A stretch of DNA of 64,000 nucleotides. Source: Lacticaseibacillus suilingensis (GTDB taxonomy: Bacteria > Bacillota > Bacilli > Lactobacillales > Lactobacillaceae). A model generated the notes under the pieces. The model ran no database searches. It was not told the DNA's origin and saw only the letters and a list, made by a program, of their open reading frames with translations. Made by a program: the position numbers and the translations under genes. Each line of letters opens with the position of its first letter. Position 1 is the stretch's first letter. The stretch spans positions 1 to 64,000 of the forward strand of contig NZ_BOLV01000013.1 in NCBI RefSeq assembly GCF_016861845.1. Reading direction: 5' to 3'. Below are positions 25,190-37,859 of the stretch, one piece after another.

Positions 25190-26269
25190 ATGGATAAGAT
25201 TTTTGCCCAATTAGATGGCCTGCTGGGCCGCTATGAAGAGCTGGAAGAGCTGATGAGCGATCCCGCTGTCATTAACGACACCAAGCGTTACATGGCCTTA
25301 TCAAAAGAAGAAGGCGGCATGCGCGATGTGGTGGCCGCTTATAAGAAGTACAAACAGGTCAAAGCCGATTTAGCCGAAAGCGAAGCGCTGTTGCGTGAAA
25401 GCAAGGATCCGGACATGCAGGAGCTGGCCAAAGAAGACCTGGCTAGCTTGACGGAAGAACAGGCGACGCTGGAAGACGACATCAAAAAGTTGATGCTGCC
25501 TAAAGACCCCAACGATGACAAAAACATCATCATGGAAATCCGCGGTGCGGCTGGCGGCGATGAAGCCAGTTTGTTCGCTGGCGATTTGCTGACGATGTAT
25601 ATGAAGTACGCTGAAAAGCAAGGATGGACCACCGAAATTATCGATGAGAATCCCACCGAAGTCGGCGGCTACAAAGAGGTTTCTGTCCTGATTACCGGGC
25701 AAAACGTGTACTCCAAGCTGAAGTACGAAAACGGGGCGCATCGCGTGCAACGTGTGCCCGTCACCGAATCCGCCGGTCGCGTACACACCAGTACCGCCAC
25801 AGTTGGCGTTATGCCGGAGTATGATGAAGTGGACCTTGAAATCGACCCCAAGGACATTCGCACCGATGTGTACCGTTCCAGTGGGGCTGGTGGGCAGCAT
25901 ATCAACAAAACCTCCTCGGCGGTGCGGATGACGCACTTGCCGACCGGGATTGTGGTGACCATGCAAGACCAACGATCCCAGCAGCAAAATCGCGCCAAGG
26001 CGATGCAGATTTTGCGCAGCCGGGTCTACGATTTTTATGAAAGCCAAAACGAAAGCCAGTACGCCGAAAAACGGAAAACCGCGATTGGTACTGGTGATCG
26101 CTCGGAACGCATTCGCACCTATAACTACCCGCAAAACCGCGTTACCGATCATCGCATTGGGTTAACCTTGAACAAGCTGGATCGCATCATGAACGGCGAG
26201 CTTGATGAAATCATCGAAGCGCTGATTGTCCAAGATCAAACCAATAAGATGGAACAAATCGATGGCTGA
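25190..26269 (+). CDS. prfA: Peptide chain release factor 1
   Basis: This 359-residue factor ends translation at UAA and UAG. The peptidyl-tRNA hydrolysis motif GGQ is at residues 234-236 in [15 protein letters not shown]. Length and sequence are typical. It overlaps prmC, whose product methylates the GGQ glutamine, by 8 nt. Confidence 0.97.
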   Translation: MDKIFAQLDGLLGRYEELEELMSDPAVINDTKRYMALSKEEGGMRDVVAAYKKYKQVKADLAESEALLRESKDPDMQELAKEDLASLTEEQATLEDDIKKLMLPKDPNDDKNIIMEIRGAAGGDEASLFAGDLLTMYMKYAEKQGWTTEIIDENPTEVGGYKEVSVLITGQNVYSKLKYENGAHRVQRVPVTESAGRVHTSTATVGVMPEYDEVDLEIDPKDIRTDVYRSSGAGGQHINKTSSAVRMTHLPTGIVVTMQDQRSQQQNRAKAMQILRSRVYDFYESQNESQYAEKRKTAIGTGDRSERIRTYNYPQNRVTDHRIGLTLNKLDRIMNGELDEIIEALIVQDQTNKMEQIDG

Positions 26270-27092
26270 GACCTATGATCAGCTGCTACGCCACGCCAGT
26301 GCGGCACTGACGGCGGCAGGCATTGAGTCAGATGGCGCCCGGTATGTGCTGGAAATGCGCAGCGACTTTACACCCAGCCAGCTGCGACTGCATGCCCGCG
26401 ACGCCGTACCAGCGCCAGTGGCCAAGCAGTTTGAAGCTGACCTGCCGCGGCTGCTGAACAATGAGCCGCCGCAGTACATTGTCGGCGTGGCGCCGTTTTA
26501 CGGCGATCTGTTTCAAGTCACGCCGGCGGTGCTGATTCCGCGCTTTGAAACCGAAGAACTGGTAGCTTGGGCCGCCGCCGAGCAAACCCAGGCCCAAACC
26601 GGCCTAGATGTTGGTACTGGTAGTGGCGCCATTGGGTTGACTTTGGCCAAGCAATTGCCGCACACGGCCATGACCCTCAGTGATGTTTCCACTGCGGCGC
26701 TGGCCGTGGCCAAGCGCAATGCGACCAGTCTCAAGCGCCAAGTGACCTTGGTCCAAAGCGATTTATTTGCGGCGCTGCCTGCACGGTATGACTTTATCAT
26801 TGCCAATCTGCCTTACATCAGCCGGCGTGAAACCTCGGTGATGGATGCCAGCACCTTGGCTTTTGAACCGGCGTTGGCACTGTTCGCCGCGGATGATGGC
26901 CTGGCGCTGTTTGAGCGGTTTGTCGCTGAAGTGTCCAATCACCTCAGGCCACAAGGCAGTGTGTACTTAGAATTTGGCTACCAGCAGCAGCCGGCGTTGG
27001 CCGAGTTGTTTGCTCGGGCATTGCCGCAGGCCCAAGTGACGTTCCGCCGCGATTTGGCCGGAAAGCCGCGGATGGTGAAGTTAGTTATTTAA
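26262..27092 (+). CDS. prmC: Release factor glutamine N5-methyltransferase
   Basis: This 276-residue SAM enzyme modifies the GGQ motif of release factors. The SAM site [11 protein letters not shown] is clear. The catalytic motif, usually NPPY, reads NLPYI here (Leu for the first Pro); Asn, the second Pro and Tyr, which hold the target amide, are kept. ATG 26262 overlaps prfA by 8 nt. Confidence 0.93.
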   Translation: MAETYDQLLRHASAALTAAGIESDGARYVLEMRSDFTPSQLRLHARDAVPAPVAKQFEADLPRLLNNEPPQYIVGVAPFYGDLFQVTPAVLIPRFETEELVAWAAAEQTQAQTGLDVGTGSGAIGLTLAKQLPHTAMTLSDVSTAALAVAKRNATSLKRQVTLVQSDLFAALPARYDFIIANLPYISRRETSVMDASTLAFEPALALFAADDGLALFERFVAEVSNHLRPQGSVYLEFGYQQQPALAELFARALPQAQVTFRRDLAGKPRMVKLVI

Positions 27093-27107
27093 TGAAGGAA
27101 GCTAATC

Positions 27108-28124
27108 ATGGAAACCAAAGTATTTAGCAAGGAAGAAATCGCTGACGCGGCAGCGTTGATCAAGGCTGGCGAAGTGGTGGCCTTTCCCACCGAAACGGTT
27201 TATGGGCTTGGAGCGGATGCCACGGATCCGACTGCTGCCGAGAAAGTCTTTCAGGCCAAACACCGGCCGGCGGACAATCCCTTGATTGTCACCGTTGCTG
27301 ATCCAGCCATGGTGGCCAAGTTCGCCACCATTACGCCGGCGGCCAAGCAACTGATGGCAGCCTTTTGGCCAGGGCCGCTGACCATTATCTTGCCCATTAT
27401 TCCTGGAAAACTCTCGATGATTGTCACCGGCGGTTTGCAAACCGCGGCCTTTCGCATGCCAGCCAACGCCTTGACTCGCGAGCTGATCACGCTGGCAGGG
27501 CGGCCGATTGTCGGGCCTTCAGCGAATTTGTCTGGTAAGCCTAGCGGCACGCGGCCGGCGCATGTGTTGCATGATTTTGACGGCGCCATTGCTGGCGTCT
27601 TGGACGATGGCCCGACCCAGGTTGGGGTGGAGTCGACGGTGATTGATATGACCGCCAACCCACCAGCGATTTTGCGGCCCGGTGAAATCACCGCAGCCCA
27701 ACTCGAGCCCATCATTGGTCCGGTGCAAACGGATCAGCATAAAGTTGGGGCTAATGAAACGCCGAAAGCGCCGGGGATGAAGTATAAGCATTACGCCCCC
27801 AATGCCCAGGTGGTGATTGTGGATCATCCGGCAGACTGGCCGCTGGCGCTGCAGTGGGCGGTTAAGCAATCAGCTCCGTACGGCGTGCTGGCCACCGATG
27901 AGCTGCTGACGCAGGTGCCAGCGGCAGTGCCGACGTATTCGCTGGGGGAAGATTTAACCTCCGCCACCCATAATCTGTTTGCGGGGCTGCGCTGGTTTGA
28001 CCTGCATCCCACCGTCAAACTGATTTTAGCGGAGGCCTTTTCACCCACTGGGTTAGGGGCAGCCTACATGAATCGCCTGAACAAGTCGGCAGGGAATACC
28101 CACTTTGACCGCGACACTCAGTGA
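27108..28124 (+). CDS. tsaC: Threonylcarbamoyl-AMP synthase, Sua5 type
   Basis: This 338-residue enzyme makes the threonylcarbamoyl adenylate used for t6A37 in ANN-reading tRNAs. The N-terminal YrdC domain has VAFPTETVYGLGADAT and KHRPADNPL. The additional C-terminal domain (from about residue 220, after a PGMKYKHYAP linker) marks it as Sua5/YwlC-like. It follows prmC closely in the same operon. Confidence 0.93.
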   Translation: METKVFSKEEIADAAALIKAGEVVAFPTETVYGLGADATDPTAAEKVFQAKHRPADNPLIVTVADPAMVAKFATITPAAKQLMAAFWPGPLTIILPIIPGKLSMIVTGGLQTAAFRMPANALTRELITLAGRPIVGPSANLSGKPSGTRPAHVLHDFDGAIAGVLDDGPTQVGVESTVIDMTANPPAILRPGEITAAQLEPIIGPVQTDQHKVGANETPKAPGMKYKHYAPNAQVVIVDHPADWPLALQWAVKQSAPYGVLATDELLTQVPAAVPTYSLGEDLTSATHNLFAGLRWFDLHPTVKLILAEAFSPTGLGAAYMNRLNKSAGNTHFDRDTQ

Positions 28125-28139
28125 TTTGATTGTTATAAT

Positions 28140-28169
28140 GAGAGCTGTGAAACTGGCAGCTCTTTTTTT
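28140..28169 (+). terminator. Terminator-like hairpin before glyA
   Basis: GAGCTG pairs with CAGCTC across a 9-nt loop, then T7. It follows a TATAAT at 28134-28139 directly, so it is either the end of the tdk-tsaC transcript or an attenuator in the glyA leader. Confidence 0.7.
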
Positions 28170-28248
28170 GTTGGTTTCGGGCAAGACTGGCTTTTGCGTT
28201 TATTTTCTGAAAAAATGCTGAGTTGTGGCAACTCACGGAGGTAGGCAC

Positions 28249-29481
28249 ATGGACTTTAAAGCGTATGACCCTGCAGTGTTCACTGCAATCGAGAATGAAG
28301 AGAAACGGCAGCAGCACAATATCGAATTGATTGCCTCAGAGAACATCGTCAGTCCGGCGGTGCGGGCCGCACAAGGCAGCGTTTTGACCAACAAATACTC
28401 AGAAGGCTACCCGAAGCACCGGTATTACGGTGGTAATCAGTTCATCGATGAAATCGAGCAGATTGCCATTGACCGGGCGAAGGAATTGTTTGGCGCCGAG
28501 TTTGCCAATGTGCAGCCGCACTCAGGCTCGCAGGCGAACATGGCCACTTACCGCGCCTTCCTCAAAGATGGGGACAAGGTGTTGGCCATGGATCTGACCG
28601 ATGGCGGCCACTTGACGCATGGTAGTCCCGTGAGCTTCTCTGGCCAAACGTATCATTTCTATCATTATGGCCTTGATCCGGAAACCGGGTTGCTGGACTA
28701 TGCCAAGATCTTGGAACAGGCCGAGGCCGTGCATCCGAAGCTGATTGTCGCTGGGGCCAGTGCTTACAGCCGGGCCATCGACTTCAAGCAGTTCCGCGAC
28801 ATCGCTGATCACGTGGGGGCCTTTTTGATGGTCGACATGGCGCACATTGCCGGCTTGGTTGCTGGCGGTGTACACATGAATCCAGTGCCTTATGCCGATG
28901 TGGTCACCACCACGACGCATAAGACGTTGCGCGGCCCGCGTGGCGGCATGATTTTGGCTAAAAAGGAATACGGCAAGGCCATCAACTCCGCCTTGTTCCC
29001 AGGTATTCAAGGGGGCCCACTGGATCATGTGATTGCCGCTAAGGCCGTTGCCCTGGGCGAAGCGATGCAGCCAGACTTCAAGAACTATGCGGCTCAAATC
29101 GTCAAGAACATGCAAGCGATGTGCGAAGGCTTTGCAGAAGACCCGAAGTTGAAGATGATTTCCGGCGGCTCTGACAACCACATGGTGCTACTTGATGTCA
29201 CTGGCTATGGCTTGACTGGCCGCGATGTCCAAGACCTGCTGGACTCGGTGATGATCACCGCCAACAAAAACCAGATTCCTGGCGAGCAAAACGGACCGTT
29301 CAAGACTTCCGGTCTGCGCGTAGGGACCGCGGCGATTACCACCCGCGGTTTTAACGAGGAAGATTGCAAGGAAGTGGCACATCTGATTACCGCCGCTTTG
29401 ACTTACCGCGATGATCAAGAAAAACTTGATGAGATTCGCCAATCTGCTCTTGCACTGACCGGGCGTCATCCTTTATCATAG
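28249..29481 (+). CDS. glyA: Serine hydroxymethyltransferase
   Basis: This 410-residue PLP enzyme interconverts serine and glycine while making methylene-tetrahydrofolate. The PLP-lysine motif is [14 protein letters not shown], and the N-terminal ENIVSPAV and HSGSQAN motifs are typical. ATG 28249 follows GGAGG by 6 nt. The position between tsaC and upp is conserved in Firmicutes. Confidence 0.96.
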   Translation: MDFKAYDPAVFTAIENEEKRQQHNIELIASENIVSPAVRAAQGSVLTNKYSEGYPKHRYYGGNQFIDEIEQIAIDRAKELFGAEFANVQPHSGSQANMATYRAFLKDGDKVLAMDLTDGGHLTHGSPVSFSGQTYHFYHYGLDPETGLLDYAKILEQAEAVHPKLIVAGASAYSRAIDFKQFRDIADHVGAFLMVDMAHIAGLVAGGVHMNPVPYADVVTTTTHKTLRGPRGGMILAKKEYGKAINSALFPGIQGGPLDHVIAAKAVALGEAMQPDFKNYAAQIVKNMQAMCEGFAEDPKLKMISGGSDNHMVLLDVTGYGLTGRDVQDLLDSVMITANKNQIPGEQNGPFKTSGLRVGTAAITTRGFNEEDCKEVAHLITAALTYRDDQEKLDEIRQSALALTGRHPLS

Positions 29482-29525
29482 GAAAGGTTACGGCATGATG
29501 CCGGATAGCAAGTAAACAATGCTGT

Positions 29526-29555
29526 AATCGCGACTGCTTTCGTAGTCGCGATTTT
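29526..29555 (+). terminator. Terminator of glyA
   Basis: AATCGCGACT pairs with AGTCGCGATT, followed by T residues. Confidence 0.85.
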
Positions 29556-29593
29556 TGTAAGCTTGCGCCACATTTAAAGGAGGACCTTTCTGC

Positions 29594-30223
29594 ATGGGCA
29601 AATTTACGGTTTTGAACCACCCACTGATTCAGCACAAGTTAACCTTGATTCGAGACAAGAATGCTGGGACTAAAGAGTTCCGGGAAATTGCCAACGAAAT
29701 CGCCGAGTTGATGGTTTATGAAATCACGCGTGACTTACCATTGCGTGATGTTGAAATCGAAACGCCAATGGGCAAGACAGTTCAAAAAGAACTGGCCGGC
29801 AAAAAGCTGGTCGTTGTGCCAATTCTGCGCGCAGGCTTGGGCATGGTTGACGGCGTTTTGCGTCTGATTCCAGCGGCAAAGGTCGGCCACGTCGGCATGT
29901 ACCGCGACGAAAAAACGCTGAAGCCGCATGAATACTTTGTCAAAATGCCAGCGGATATCGATCAGCGCGACATGGTGATTGTTGATCCCATGTTGGCCAC
30001 TGGCGGCTCCGCCAACATGGCCATCGAAGCGCTGAAGAAGCGTGGCGCGACCTCAATTCGCCTCGTGGTCCTGGTGGCCGCACCAGAAGGCGTCAAAGTG
30101 GTTCAACAGGAAAACCCAGATGTCGACATTTATGCGGCAGCCTTGGATGATCATTTGAACGAAAATGGTTACATCGTCCCAGGTCTCGGCGACGCCGGCG
30201 ACCGCCTGTTCGGCACGAAGTAA
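29594..30223 (+). CDS. upp: Uracil phosphoribosyltransferase
   Basis: This 209-residue salvage enzyme makes UMP from uracil and PRPP. The PRPP loop appears as [13 protein letters not shown] and the uracil site as the C-terminal [11 protein letters not shown]. The length is exactly typical. AAAGGAGG precedes the ATG. A cluster of family A repeats begins 5 nt after the stop. Confidence 0.96.
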   Translation: MGKFTVLNHPLIQHKLTLIRDKNAGTKEFREIANEIAELMVYEITRDLPLRDVEIETPMGKTVQKELAGKKLVVVPILRAGLGMVDGVLRLIPAAKVGHVGMYRDEKTLKPHEYFVKMPADIDQRDMVIVDPMLATGGSANMAIEALKKRGATSIRLVVLVAAPEGVKVVQQENPDVDIYAAALDDHLNENGYIVPGLGDAGDRLFGTK

Positions 30224-30227
30224 GAAA

Positions 30228-30350
30228 GGCTGCGAAGGTCGGCGGGCTTAGCGTGACGAGTAGCCTAGCTCATAGCCCTGCCGGCGCCTTTTGCCCGTGA
30301 GGTTATGAGCGTAGCTAATCGCTCGCCCGTTGCCGCCCGGAGCGCAACTA
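30228..30350 (+). repeat. Family A structured repeat, copy A1
   Basis: Begins GGCTGCG and ends GGAGCGCAACTA. The conserved core GTAGCCTAGC..GCGTAGCTA encloses a variable arm (TCATAGCC with GGTTATGA, CCGGC with GCCCG). The outer arm pairing is the weakest of the five full copies. Confidence 0.8.
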
Positions 30351-30357
30351 TAAAGCA

Positions 30358-30482
30358 GGCTGCGGAGGACGACCGCATTTAGCCGGATGGCTAGCCTAGC
30401 GCCACGCATTGCCGGCGGTTTTTGCCGGCGAGGCGTGGCGCGTAGCTAGACATTCCGGCGTTGGTCGCCCGGAGCGCAACTA
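30358..30482 (+). repeat. Family A structured repeat, copy A2
   Basis: A hairpin with outer arm CGACC/GGTCG, middle arm GCCGGA-TG/CATTCCGGC, fixed motif CTAGCCTAGC/GCGTAGCTAG and inner arm GCCACGC..GCCGGC/GCCGGC..GCGTGGC. Ends match A1. Confidence 0.88.
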
Positions 30483-30486
30483 AGCA

Positions 30487-30610
30487 GGCTGCGGAGCGGG
30501 GCGAATTTAGGATGACGGCTAGCCTAGCTCAACACATTGAAGCCGTACTTCGGCTTCGAGGTGATGAGCGTAGCTAGACGCTCATCCGTTGCCCCGTGGA
30601 GCGCAACTAA
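30487..30610 (+). repeat. Family A structured repeat, copy A3
   Basis: Outer arm GGGGC/GCCCC, middle arm GGATGA/CTCATCC, the same CTAGCCTAGC/GCGTAGCTAG motif, inner arm GAAGCCG/CGGCTTC with CTCA..CAC/GTGATGAG. The arms differ from A2 in sequence but still pair. Confidence 0.88.
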
Positions 30611-30611
30611 A

Positions 30612-30621
30612 GGCTGTGCAG
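30612..30621 (+). repeat. Truncated start of a further family A copy
   Basis: GGCTGTGCAG matches the first bases of the family and follows A3 at the usual spacing, then unrelated sequence begins. Confidence 0.55.
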
Positions 30622-31115
30622 TTATCGGCAACCACTCGCCGTTCAACCCAAATACCCAGACAATGTGACTTTAATCACACTGCTTACAAAGCGTCTTGGC
30701 TTGTGCCAAGGCGCTTTGTTCGGCTATGATGCAAGTAGCCTACCGCCGCTGCGCATGAAAGCTAGCACCGACTCAGTTTTTCGTTCAGGTCGTCCCGGAC
30801 ATTTACAGAAAAACAGCATTTTAAGCGGTTGCCTTGTTTTCAATTTGACTGACATTTTCAACCGGGTTGGCCAAGTTTAACCATGAAGCCGCTTTCTGTG
30901 TGAAAATCGTAATGAAAAGGGTTTGCAAAAAGTGATGAAAATCAACCGGCGTGCTTTGTTTTTTCATGCAAAAGGTGATAGAGTATTGAGTGTGTTTTGA
31001 AGGATGAGTATCCGGAAATCCGCAATTTTGACTGCGCTTGCGCATGCGCATGCCCCGCGATTAACGCCCGTACATAGGCTTGCGTGGACGGAGTCGACTT
31101 AAGGAGGTGAATTCT
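30622..31115 (+). other. Non-coding region before the ATP synthase operon
   Basis: No gene; an open frame at 30665-30880 lacks a ribosome site and protein-like sequence. There is a strong hairpin without a T run at about 30687-30722 (ACAAAGCG..CTTGGC with GCCAAG..CGCTTTGT). A possible atp promoter is listed separately. A palindrome GCATGCGCATGC lies near 31041-31052. The atpI gene often found here is absent. Confidence 0.5.
30956..30984 (+). promoter_or_regulatory. Candidate promoter of the atp operon
   Basis: TTGTTT (30956-30961), 17-nt spacer, TAGAGT (30979-30984), leaving a leader of about 125 nt. Weak match to consensus. Confidence 0.35.
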
Positions 31116-31838
31116 GTGAACGAAAGCTATCCCGTGGTTAGTTTTATGGGTCTGCGGTTTAACTTAGCGAATGATTTGGCGATTTTGATCTCTTGCATTC
31201 TGATTTTTGCGTTGGTGTTTTGGCTTGCTCGCAAACCAACGCTGCGTCCGAATGGTCGGCAGAACGTGCTCGAATATCTGATTGACTTCACCAATGGCAT
31301 CGTCAAACAAGCGATGCCAGGGAAGGAAGGCAATCGTTTTGGTCTGTTTGCCTTTGTTTTGTTCCTATTCGTTTGGGTGAACAACCAACTAGGGCTGTTC
31401 CTTCAACTCGATGTTGGTGGCAAAACTTGGCTGCGGTCGAGTACTGCTGATCCCATCATCACGTTAAGTTTGGCGATGATGGTGCTGGTGCTTTCACATT
31501 TCTTTGGGGTCGTCTTTAACGGCACCAAAGGTTATCTGCGTGAGTACGTTTCGCCAGTCGCTTTTCTGCTCCCCATCAACTTGATTGAAAACATCACTAA
31601 CTTTGTCACCTTAGCATTACGACTTTACGGGAACATTTACGCCGGTGAAGTGTTACTGCTACTGATCCGCCAGCTCGCCTTTTCGGGGCACGGGCTGCTC
31701 GGTGGGGTATCCTTCATTGGTGGCTTCGCGATCGAAGTGATTTGGCAAGGGTTCTCAGTCTTCATTGGTACGATTCAAGCGTACATTTTTGTTACCTTAT
31801 CAACGGTCTACACGTCTGAAAAGGTTATTTCTGATTAA
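31116..31838 (+). CDS. atpB: ATP synthase Fo subunit a
   Basis: This 240-residue membrane protein forms the two proton half-channels. It has five or six membrane segments and the essential Arg in ALRLYGNIYAGEVL. GTG 31116 is the start, with AAGGAGGTG upstream. It is first in the order atpBEFHAGDC; in lactic acid bacteria the enzyme mainly pumps protons out at the cost of ATP. Confidence 0.96.
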   Translation: MNESYPVVSFMGLRFNLANDLAILISCILIFALVFWLARKPTLRPNGRQNVLEYLIDFTNGIVKQAMPGKEGNRFGLFAFVLFLFVWVNNQLGLFLQLDVGGKTWLRSSTADPIITLSLAMMVLVLSHFFGVVFNGTKGYLREYVSPVAFLLPINLIENITNFVTLALRLYGNIYAGEVLLLLIRQLAFSGHGLLGGVSFIGGFAIEVIWQGFSVFIGTIQAYIFVTLSTVYTSEKVISD

Positions 31839-31856
31839 TCATTAGGAGGATAAATC

Positions 31857-32069
31857 ATGCAATATCTCGCTGCATCTATCGCCGCAGGCATCGCTGCTTT
31901 CGCGGCTTCATATGGTAACGGTAAGGTTATTTCCAAGGCCCTTGAAGGGATGGCTCGTCAGCCAGAAGCAACCGGCAACCTGCGTTCCACCATGTTTATC
32001 GGTGTTGGGCTGATCGAAGCCGTGCCGATCATGGCTATCGTTGTTGCGTTCATGCTTGTTTTGAAGTAG
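31857..32069 (+). CDS. atpE: ATP synthase Fo subunit c
   Basis: This 70-residue hairpin protein forms the rotor ring. Two membrane helices flank the polar loop ARQPEA, and the proton-binding carboxylate is Glu54 in [14 protein letters not shown] precedes the ATG. Confidence 0.97.
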   Translation: MQYLAASIAAGIAAFAASYGNGKVISKALEGMARQPEATGNLRSTMFIGVGLIEAVPIMAIVVAFMLVLK

Positions 32070-32107
32070 TTCGCCCAGCGGCAAATTAAGAAAGGGGAAT
32101 GATTCAC

Positions 32108-32599
32108 ATGGCAACTTTTGGTGATACGCTCTTTCTACTCGCCGCTTTCGCTGTTTTATTAGTACTGGTTGGGACTTTTGCTTGGAAGCCAGTGACCAAG
32201 ATCATGGCCGAACGTCAGGATAAGATCGATAGCGATCTGGATTATGCTGACCAAACACGCCAGGACGCCCAGAAGATGGCGGCCCAGCGCGAAGCAGAAC
32301 TGAAGAGTTCCAAGGAAGACGCCGTTAAAATCGTCTCGCAGGCGAAGGAAAATGGCGAAGCACAGCGTCAGCAGCTGGTGGCTAATGCGCAGGCAGAAGT
32401 CACGAAGTTGAAGGCCAATGCAGACAAGGATATTGCCCAACAGCGGCAAGACGCTTTGAATGCGGCCCAAAAAGACGTTGCTTCCTTATCTTTGGCCATC
32501 GCTGAAAAGCTGATTGCGAAGGAACTTGACCCAGCCGCACAGCAAACATTGATTGATCAATACATCAGTGAGTTAGGTGACGCCAATGGCAGTCACTGA
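32108..32599 (+). CDS. atpF: ATP synthase Fo subunit b
   Basis: This 163-residue stator subunit has one N-terminal membrane segment (about residues 6-25) and a long charged coiled coil rich in Ala, Gln, Lys and Glu. ATG 32108 follows AAAGGGGAATG and is preferred over the in-frame ATG 32099. It overlaps atpH by 14 nt. Confidence 0.95.
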   Translation: MATFGDTLFLLAAFAVLLVLVGTFAWKPVTKIMAERQDKIDSDLDYADQTRQDAQKMAAQREAELKSSKEDAVKIVSQAKENGEAQRQQLVANAQAEVTKLKANADKDIAQQRQDALNAAQKDVASLSLAIAEKLIAKELDPAAQQTLIDQYISELGDANGSH

Positions 32600-33131
32600 T
32601 CGCGATGCCGCACCACGCTACGGGAAGGCGTTGTTCGAGGTTGCCCAAGAACAAGACCAACTCCAAGCGGTGCATGAAGAAGTCAATGAGCTGCAGGCAG
32701 TACTGAAACAAACCCCTGAGCTGCTTTCGGCTTTGACTAGCAAAAATCTCACTGCTGCCGACAAGGACCAATTGCTTAGCATTTTGCTACAATCACGGTC
32801 TGATTTGGTCACGCAGTTGGTGGGGATTGTGCAAGCCAATGGTCGTTTAGGTGGCCTCGCAGCGGTCTTCGATGATTTCGAAGCGCGCTACGATGTTGCT
32901 AATGGCATTGTGAAAGCGGTCGTGACGACTGCTGTGGCGATGTCGGATACGCAGCTTCAGGCGATTAAACAAGCCATTGCTACGAAGTTAAACGCGCAAG
33001 CCGTAGAAGTAACGCCGATCATCGATCAAAGTATCGTTGGCGGCGTTAAAGTGGTGGCTGATGATGTTGTCATTGACGGCACCGTCGCTACCCGGCTGGC
33101 CAAGCTTCGGGCAACGCTGCTTAGTAATTAG
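32586..33131 (+). CDS. atpH: ATP synthase F1 subunit delta
   Basis: This 181-residue subunit joins the b stalk to the F1 head. The N-terminal RDAAPRYGKALFEVA and C-terminal IDQSIVGGVKVVADDVVIDG motifs are typical. The start lies within atpF, so translation is coupled. Confidence 0.95.
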   Translation: MAVTDRDAAPRYGKALFEVAQEQDQLQAVHEEVNELQAVLKQTPELLSALTSKNLTAADKDQLLSILLQSRSDLVTQLVGIVQANGRLGGLAAVFDDFEARYDVANGIVKAVVTTAVAMSDTQLQAIKQAIATKLNAQAVEVTPIIDQSIVGGVKVVADDVVIDGTVATRLAKLRATLLSN

Positions 33132-34664
<1,533 letters not shown>

Positions 34665-34675
34665 GGAGGTGCCGC

Positions 34676-35605
34676 ATGGCTGAATCATTGATGGATATCA
34701 AGCGCCAGATCAACTCGACCAAGAAAACGGGTCAGATCACGCAGGCCATGCAAATGGTCTCCGGCGCCAAATTGAGCCAGATTGAAAAACGTTCCGGGCA
34801 ATACCAACTGTACGCCGATCGGGTGCGGCAAATCGTGACGCACCTAGCCGCGGCTCAGCTGCTTGAGTTGGAACGCCAGGAAACTGAAGAGTTGACTAAT
34901 GCTGATGCCAGCAAGCAACACCTTGAAGTGGCATCACTGCTGCAACAACGTCCCGTCAAGAAAACCGGTTATCTGGTCATTACCTCTGACCGCGGCTTGG
35001 TGGGCGCGTACAACAGCACGATTTTGAAGGCCATGATGCAAATGATCACCCAAGACCACCAAAACGACGCAGATTACGTCGTGATGGCCGTCGGCGGAGT
35101 CGGCGCTGATTTCTTCAAAAATCGCGGCGTTAATCTGGCTTATGAATATCGCGGTGTGTCGGATGTCCCGACCTTTAACGAGGTGCGAGAAATCGTGAAA
35201 ACCGCGGTGACGATGTTCGATAACGAGGTGTTCGATGAGCTGTATGTGTGCTACAACCACCATGTCAACTCATTGACGTCAGCGTTCCGCGCTGAAAAAA
35301 TGCTGCCTATCTCTGACCTTGATGCCAGTGAAGTTGCAGACACACCGATCGAATATATCACGGAACCTGATCCGGACGCAGTGCTGGAAGCGATTTTGCC
35401 TCAGTACGCGGAAAGCTTGATTTTTGGCGCCATTATGGACGCCAAAACTGCTGAGCATGCCGCTTCAACCACTGCCATGAAGAGTGCCACAGACAATGCC
35501 AACGATTTGATTTCCAAGTTATCGACGACTTACAACCGGGCACGGCAGTCGGCCATTACCACGGAAATCACCGAAATCGTCGGTGGGGCCAATGCACTTG
35601 AGTAG
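34676..35605 (+). CDS. atpG: ATP synthase F1 subunit gamma
   Basis: This 309-residue subunit is the central rotor shaft. The N-terminal [20 protein letters not shown] and C-terminal coiled helix [15 protein letters not shown] are characteristic. It starts just after AGGAGG, 11 nt downstream of atpA. Confidence 0.97.
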   Translation: MAESLMDIKRQINSTKKTGQITQAMQMVSGAKLSQIEKRSGQYQLYADRVRQIVTHLAAAQLLELERQETEELTNADASKQHLEVASLLQQRPVKKTGYLVITSDRGLVGAYNSTILKAMMQMITQDHQNDADYVVMAVGGVGADFFKNRGVNLAYEYRGVSDVPTFNEVREIVKTAVTMFDNEVFDELYVCYNHHVNSLTSAFRAEKMLPISDLDASEVADTPIEYITEPDPDAVLEAILPQYAESLIFGAIMDAKTAEHAASTTAMKSATDNANDLISKLSTTYNRARQSAITTEITEIVGGANALE

Positions 35606-35608
35606 TAA

Positions 35609-37090
<1,482 letters not shown>

Positions 37091-37113
37091 CGCCGCAGAA
37101 GGGAGGGGTTATC

Positions 37114-37551
37114 GTGGCAGAACAAAATGTCCTGACTGTTAACATCGTGACACCGGATGGTTTGGTTTATGATCACCATGCCAGCCTGGTGGTGGTGAAA
37201 ACCACCACCGGCGATATGGGGATCATGGCTAATCATGAACCGGTTGTTGCACCACTTGTGATCGGGGAAGTGCGCGTTCGCCGCGTTGACAGCCCCGGCC
37301 ATGAAAACATGATTGCCGTGAACGGTGGCTTCATGGAGATGTCGAACAATGTTTGTTCGATTGTCGCCGACTCTGCCGAACGGGCTCGCGATATCGATTT
37401 GACGCGGGCGGAGGCTGCGCGCAAGCGCGCCGAACGCCGCATCGAAGATGCCAAGAGCCATCGGGATCAAGACGAACTGCAACGGGCCCAAGTGGCCTTG
37501 CAGCGCGCCATCAACCGAATCCACGTCCGCAAGAGCGGCCTGGGCGGTTAA
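37114..37551 (+). CDS. atpC: ATP synthase F1 subunit epsilon
   Basis: This 145-residue subunit links rotation to the c ring and can inhibit ATP hydrolysis. An N-terminal beta barrel precedes a C-terminal helical hairpin ([20 protein letters not shown]). The start is GTG 37114 after GGGAGGGG. Confidence 0.96.
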   Translation: MAEQNVLTVNIVTPDGLVYDHHASLVVVKTTTGDMGIMANHEPVVAPLVIGEVRVRRVDSPGHENMIAVNGGFMEMSNNVCSIVADSAERARDIDLTRAEAARKRAERRIEDAKSHRDQDELQRAQVALQRAINRIHVRKSGLGG

Positions 37552-37566
37552 TCAGACCATCAATTC

Positions 37567-37594
37567 AGCATCGCTTCTGGCGGTGCTGTTTTTG
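37567..37594 (+). terminator. Terminator of the atp operon
   Basis: AGCATCGC pairs with GGCGGTGCT (imperfect), followed by GTTTTTG. Confidence 0.65.
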
Positions 37595-37621
37595 TATTCT
37601 GTGGTTGTGGTAGGCGGAGCC

Positions 37622-37859
37622 GCGGGTTGCGGCGGCGGTGGGCTCCGCTTGGCGGGGGTGCTGGCTGTGCGGCCGGTTCGAGCCGAAAACCGGTCTCGAA
37701 CCTAAAGTTAAAGCCAGCCTCGCTGCGCTCGCTGCTGTCTTCAACTTTGCCGCGATTAGCTCTGGGCAGCCCTGCGCAAAAACCGCGCCGGTCTGCCTGT
37801 CGCTAATCGTTTCACTGCCAGACCCCCGCCAAGCTCCGCCCGCCACCACCGCAACCCGC
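37622..37859 (+). repeat. Family B structured repeat, copy B2
   Basis: The closing stem is 11 bp perfect (37622-37632/37849-37859) and the second stem 13 bp perfect (37647-37659/37822-37834). Three hairpins follow: 8 bp (37675-37682/37695-37702), 10 bp with one mismatch (37704-37713/37739-37748) and 8 bp (37753-37760/37802-37809). Order and inner motifs match B1, but the stem sequences do not. Confidence 0.88.

Noticed and set aside
30228-30621. CRISPR array
   Set aside because: Units are about 125 nt with internal symmetry, and variable parts are paired arms rather than independent spacers; no cas genes.
30665-30880. Plus-strand frame of 71 codons before atpB
   Set aside because: No ribosome site, no protein-like pattern, and it runs through a hairpin; not a substitute for atpI.
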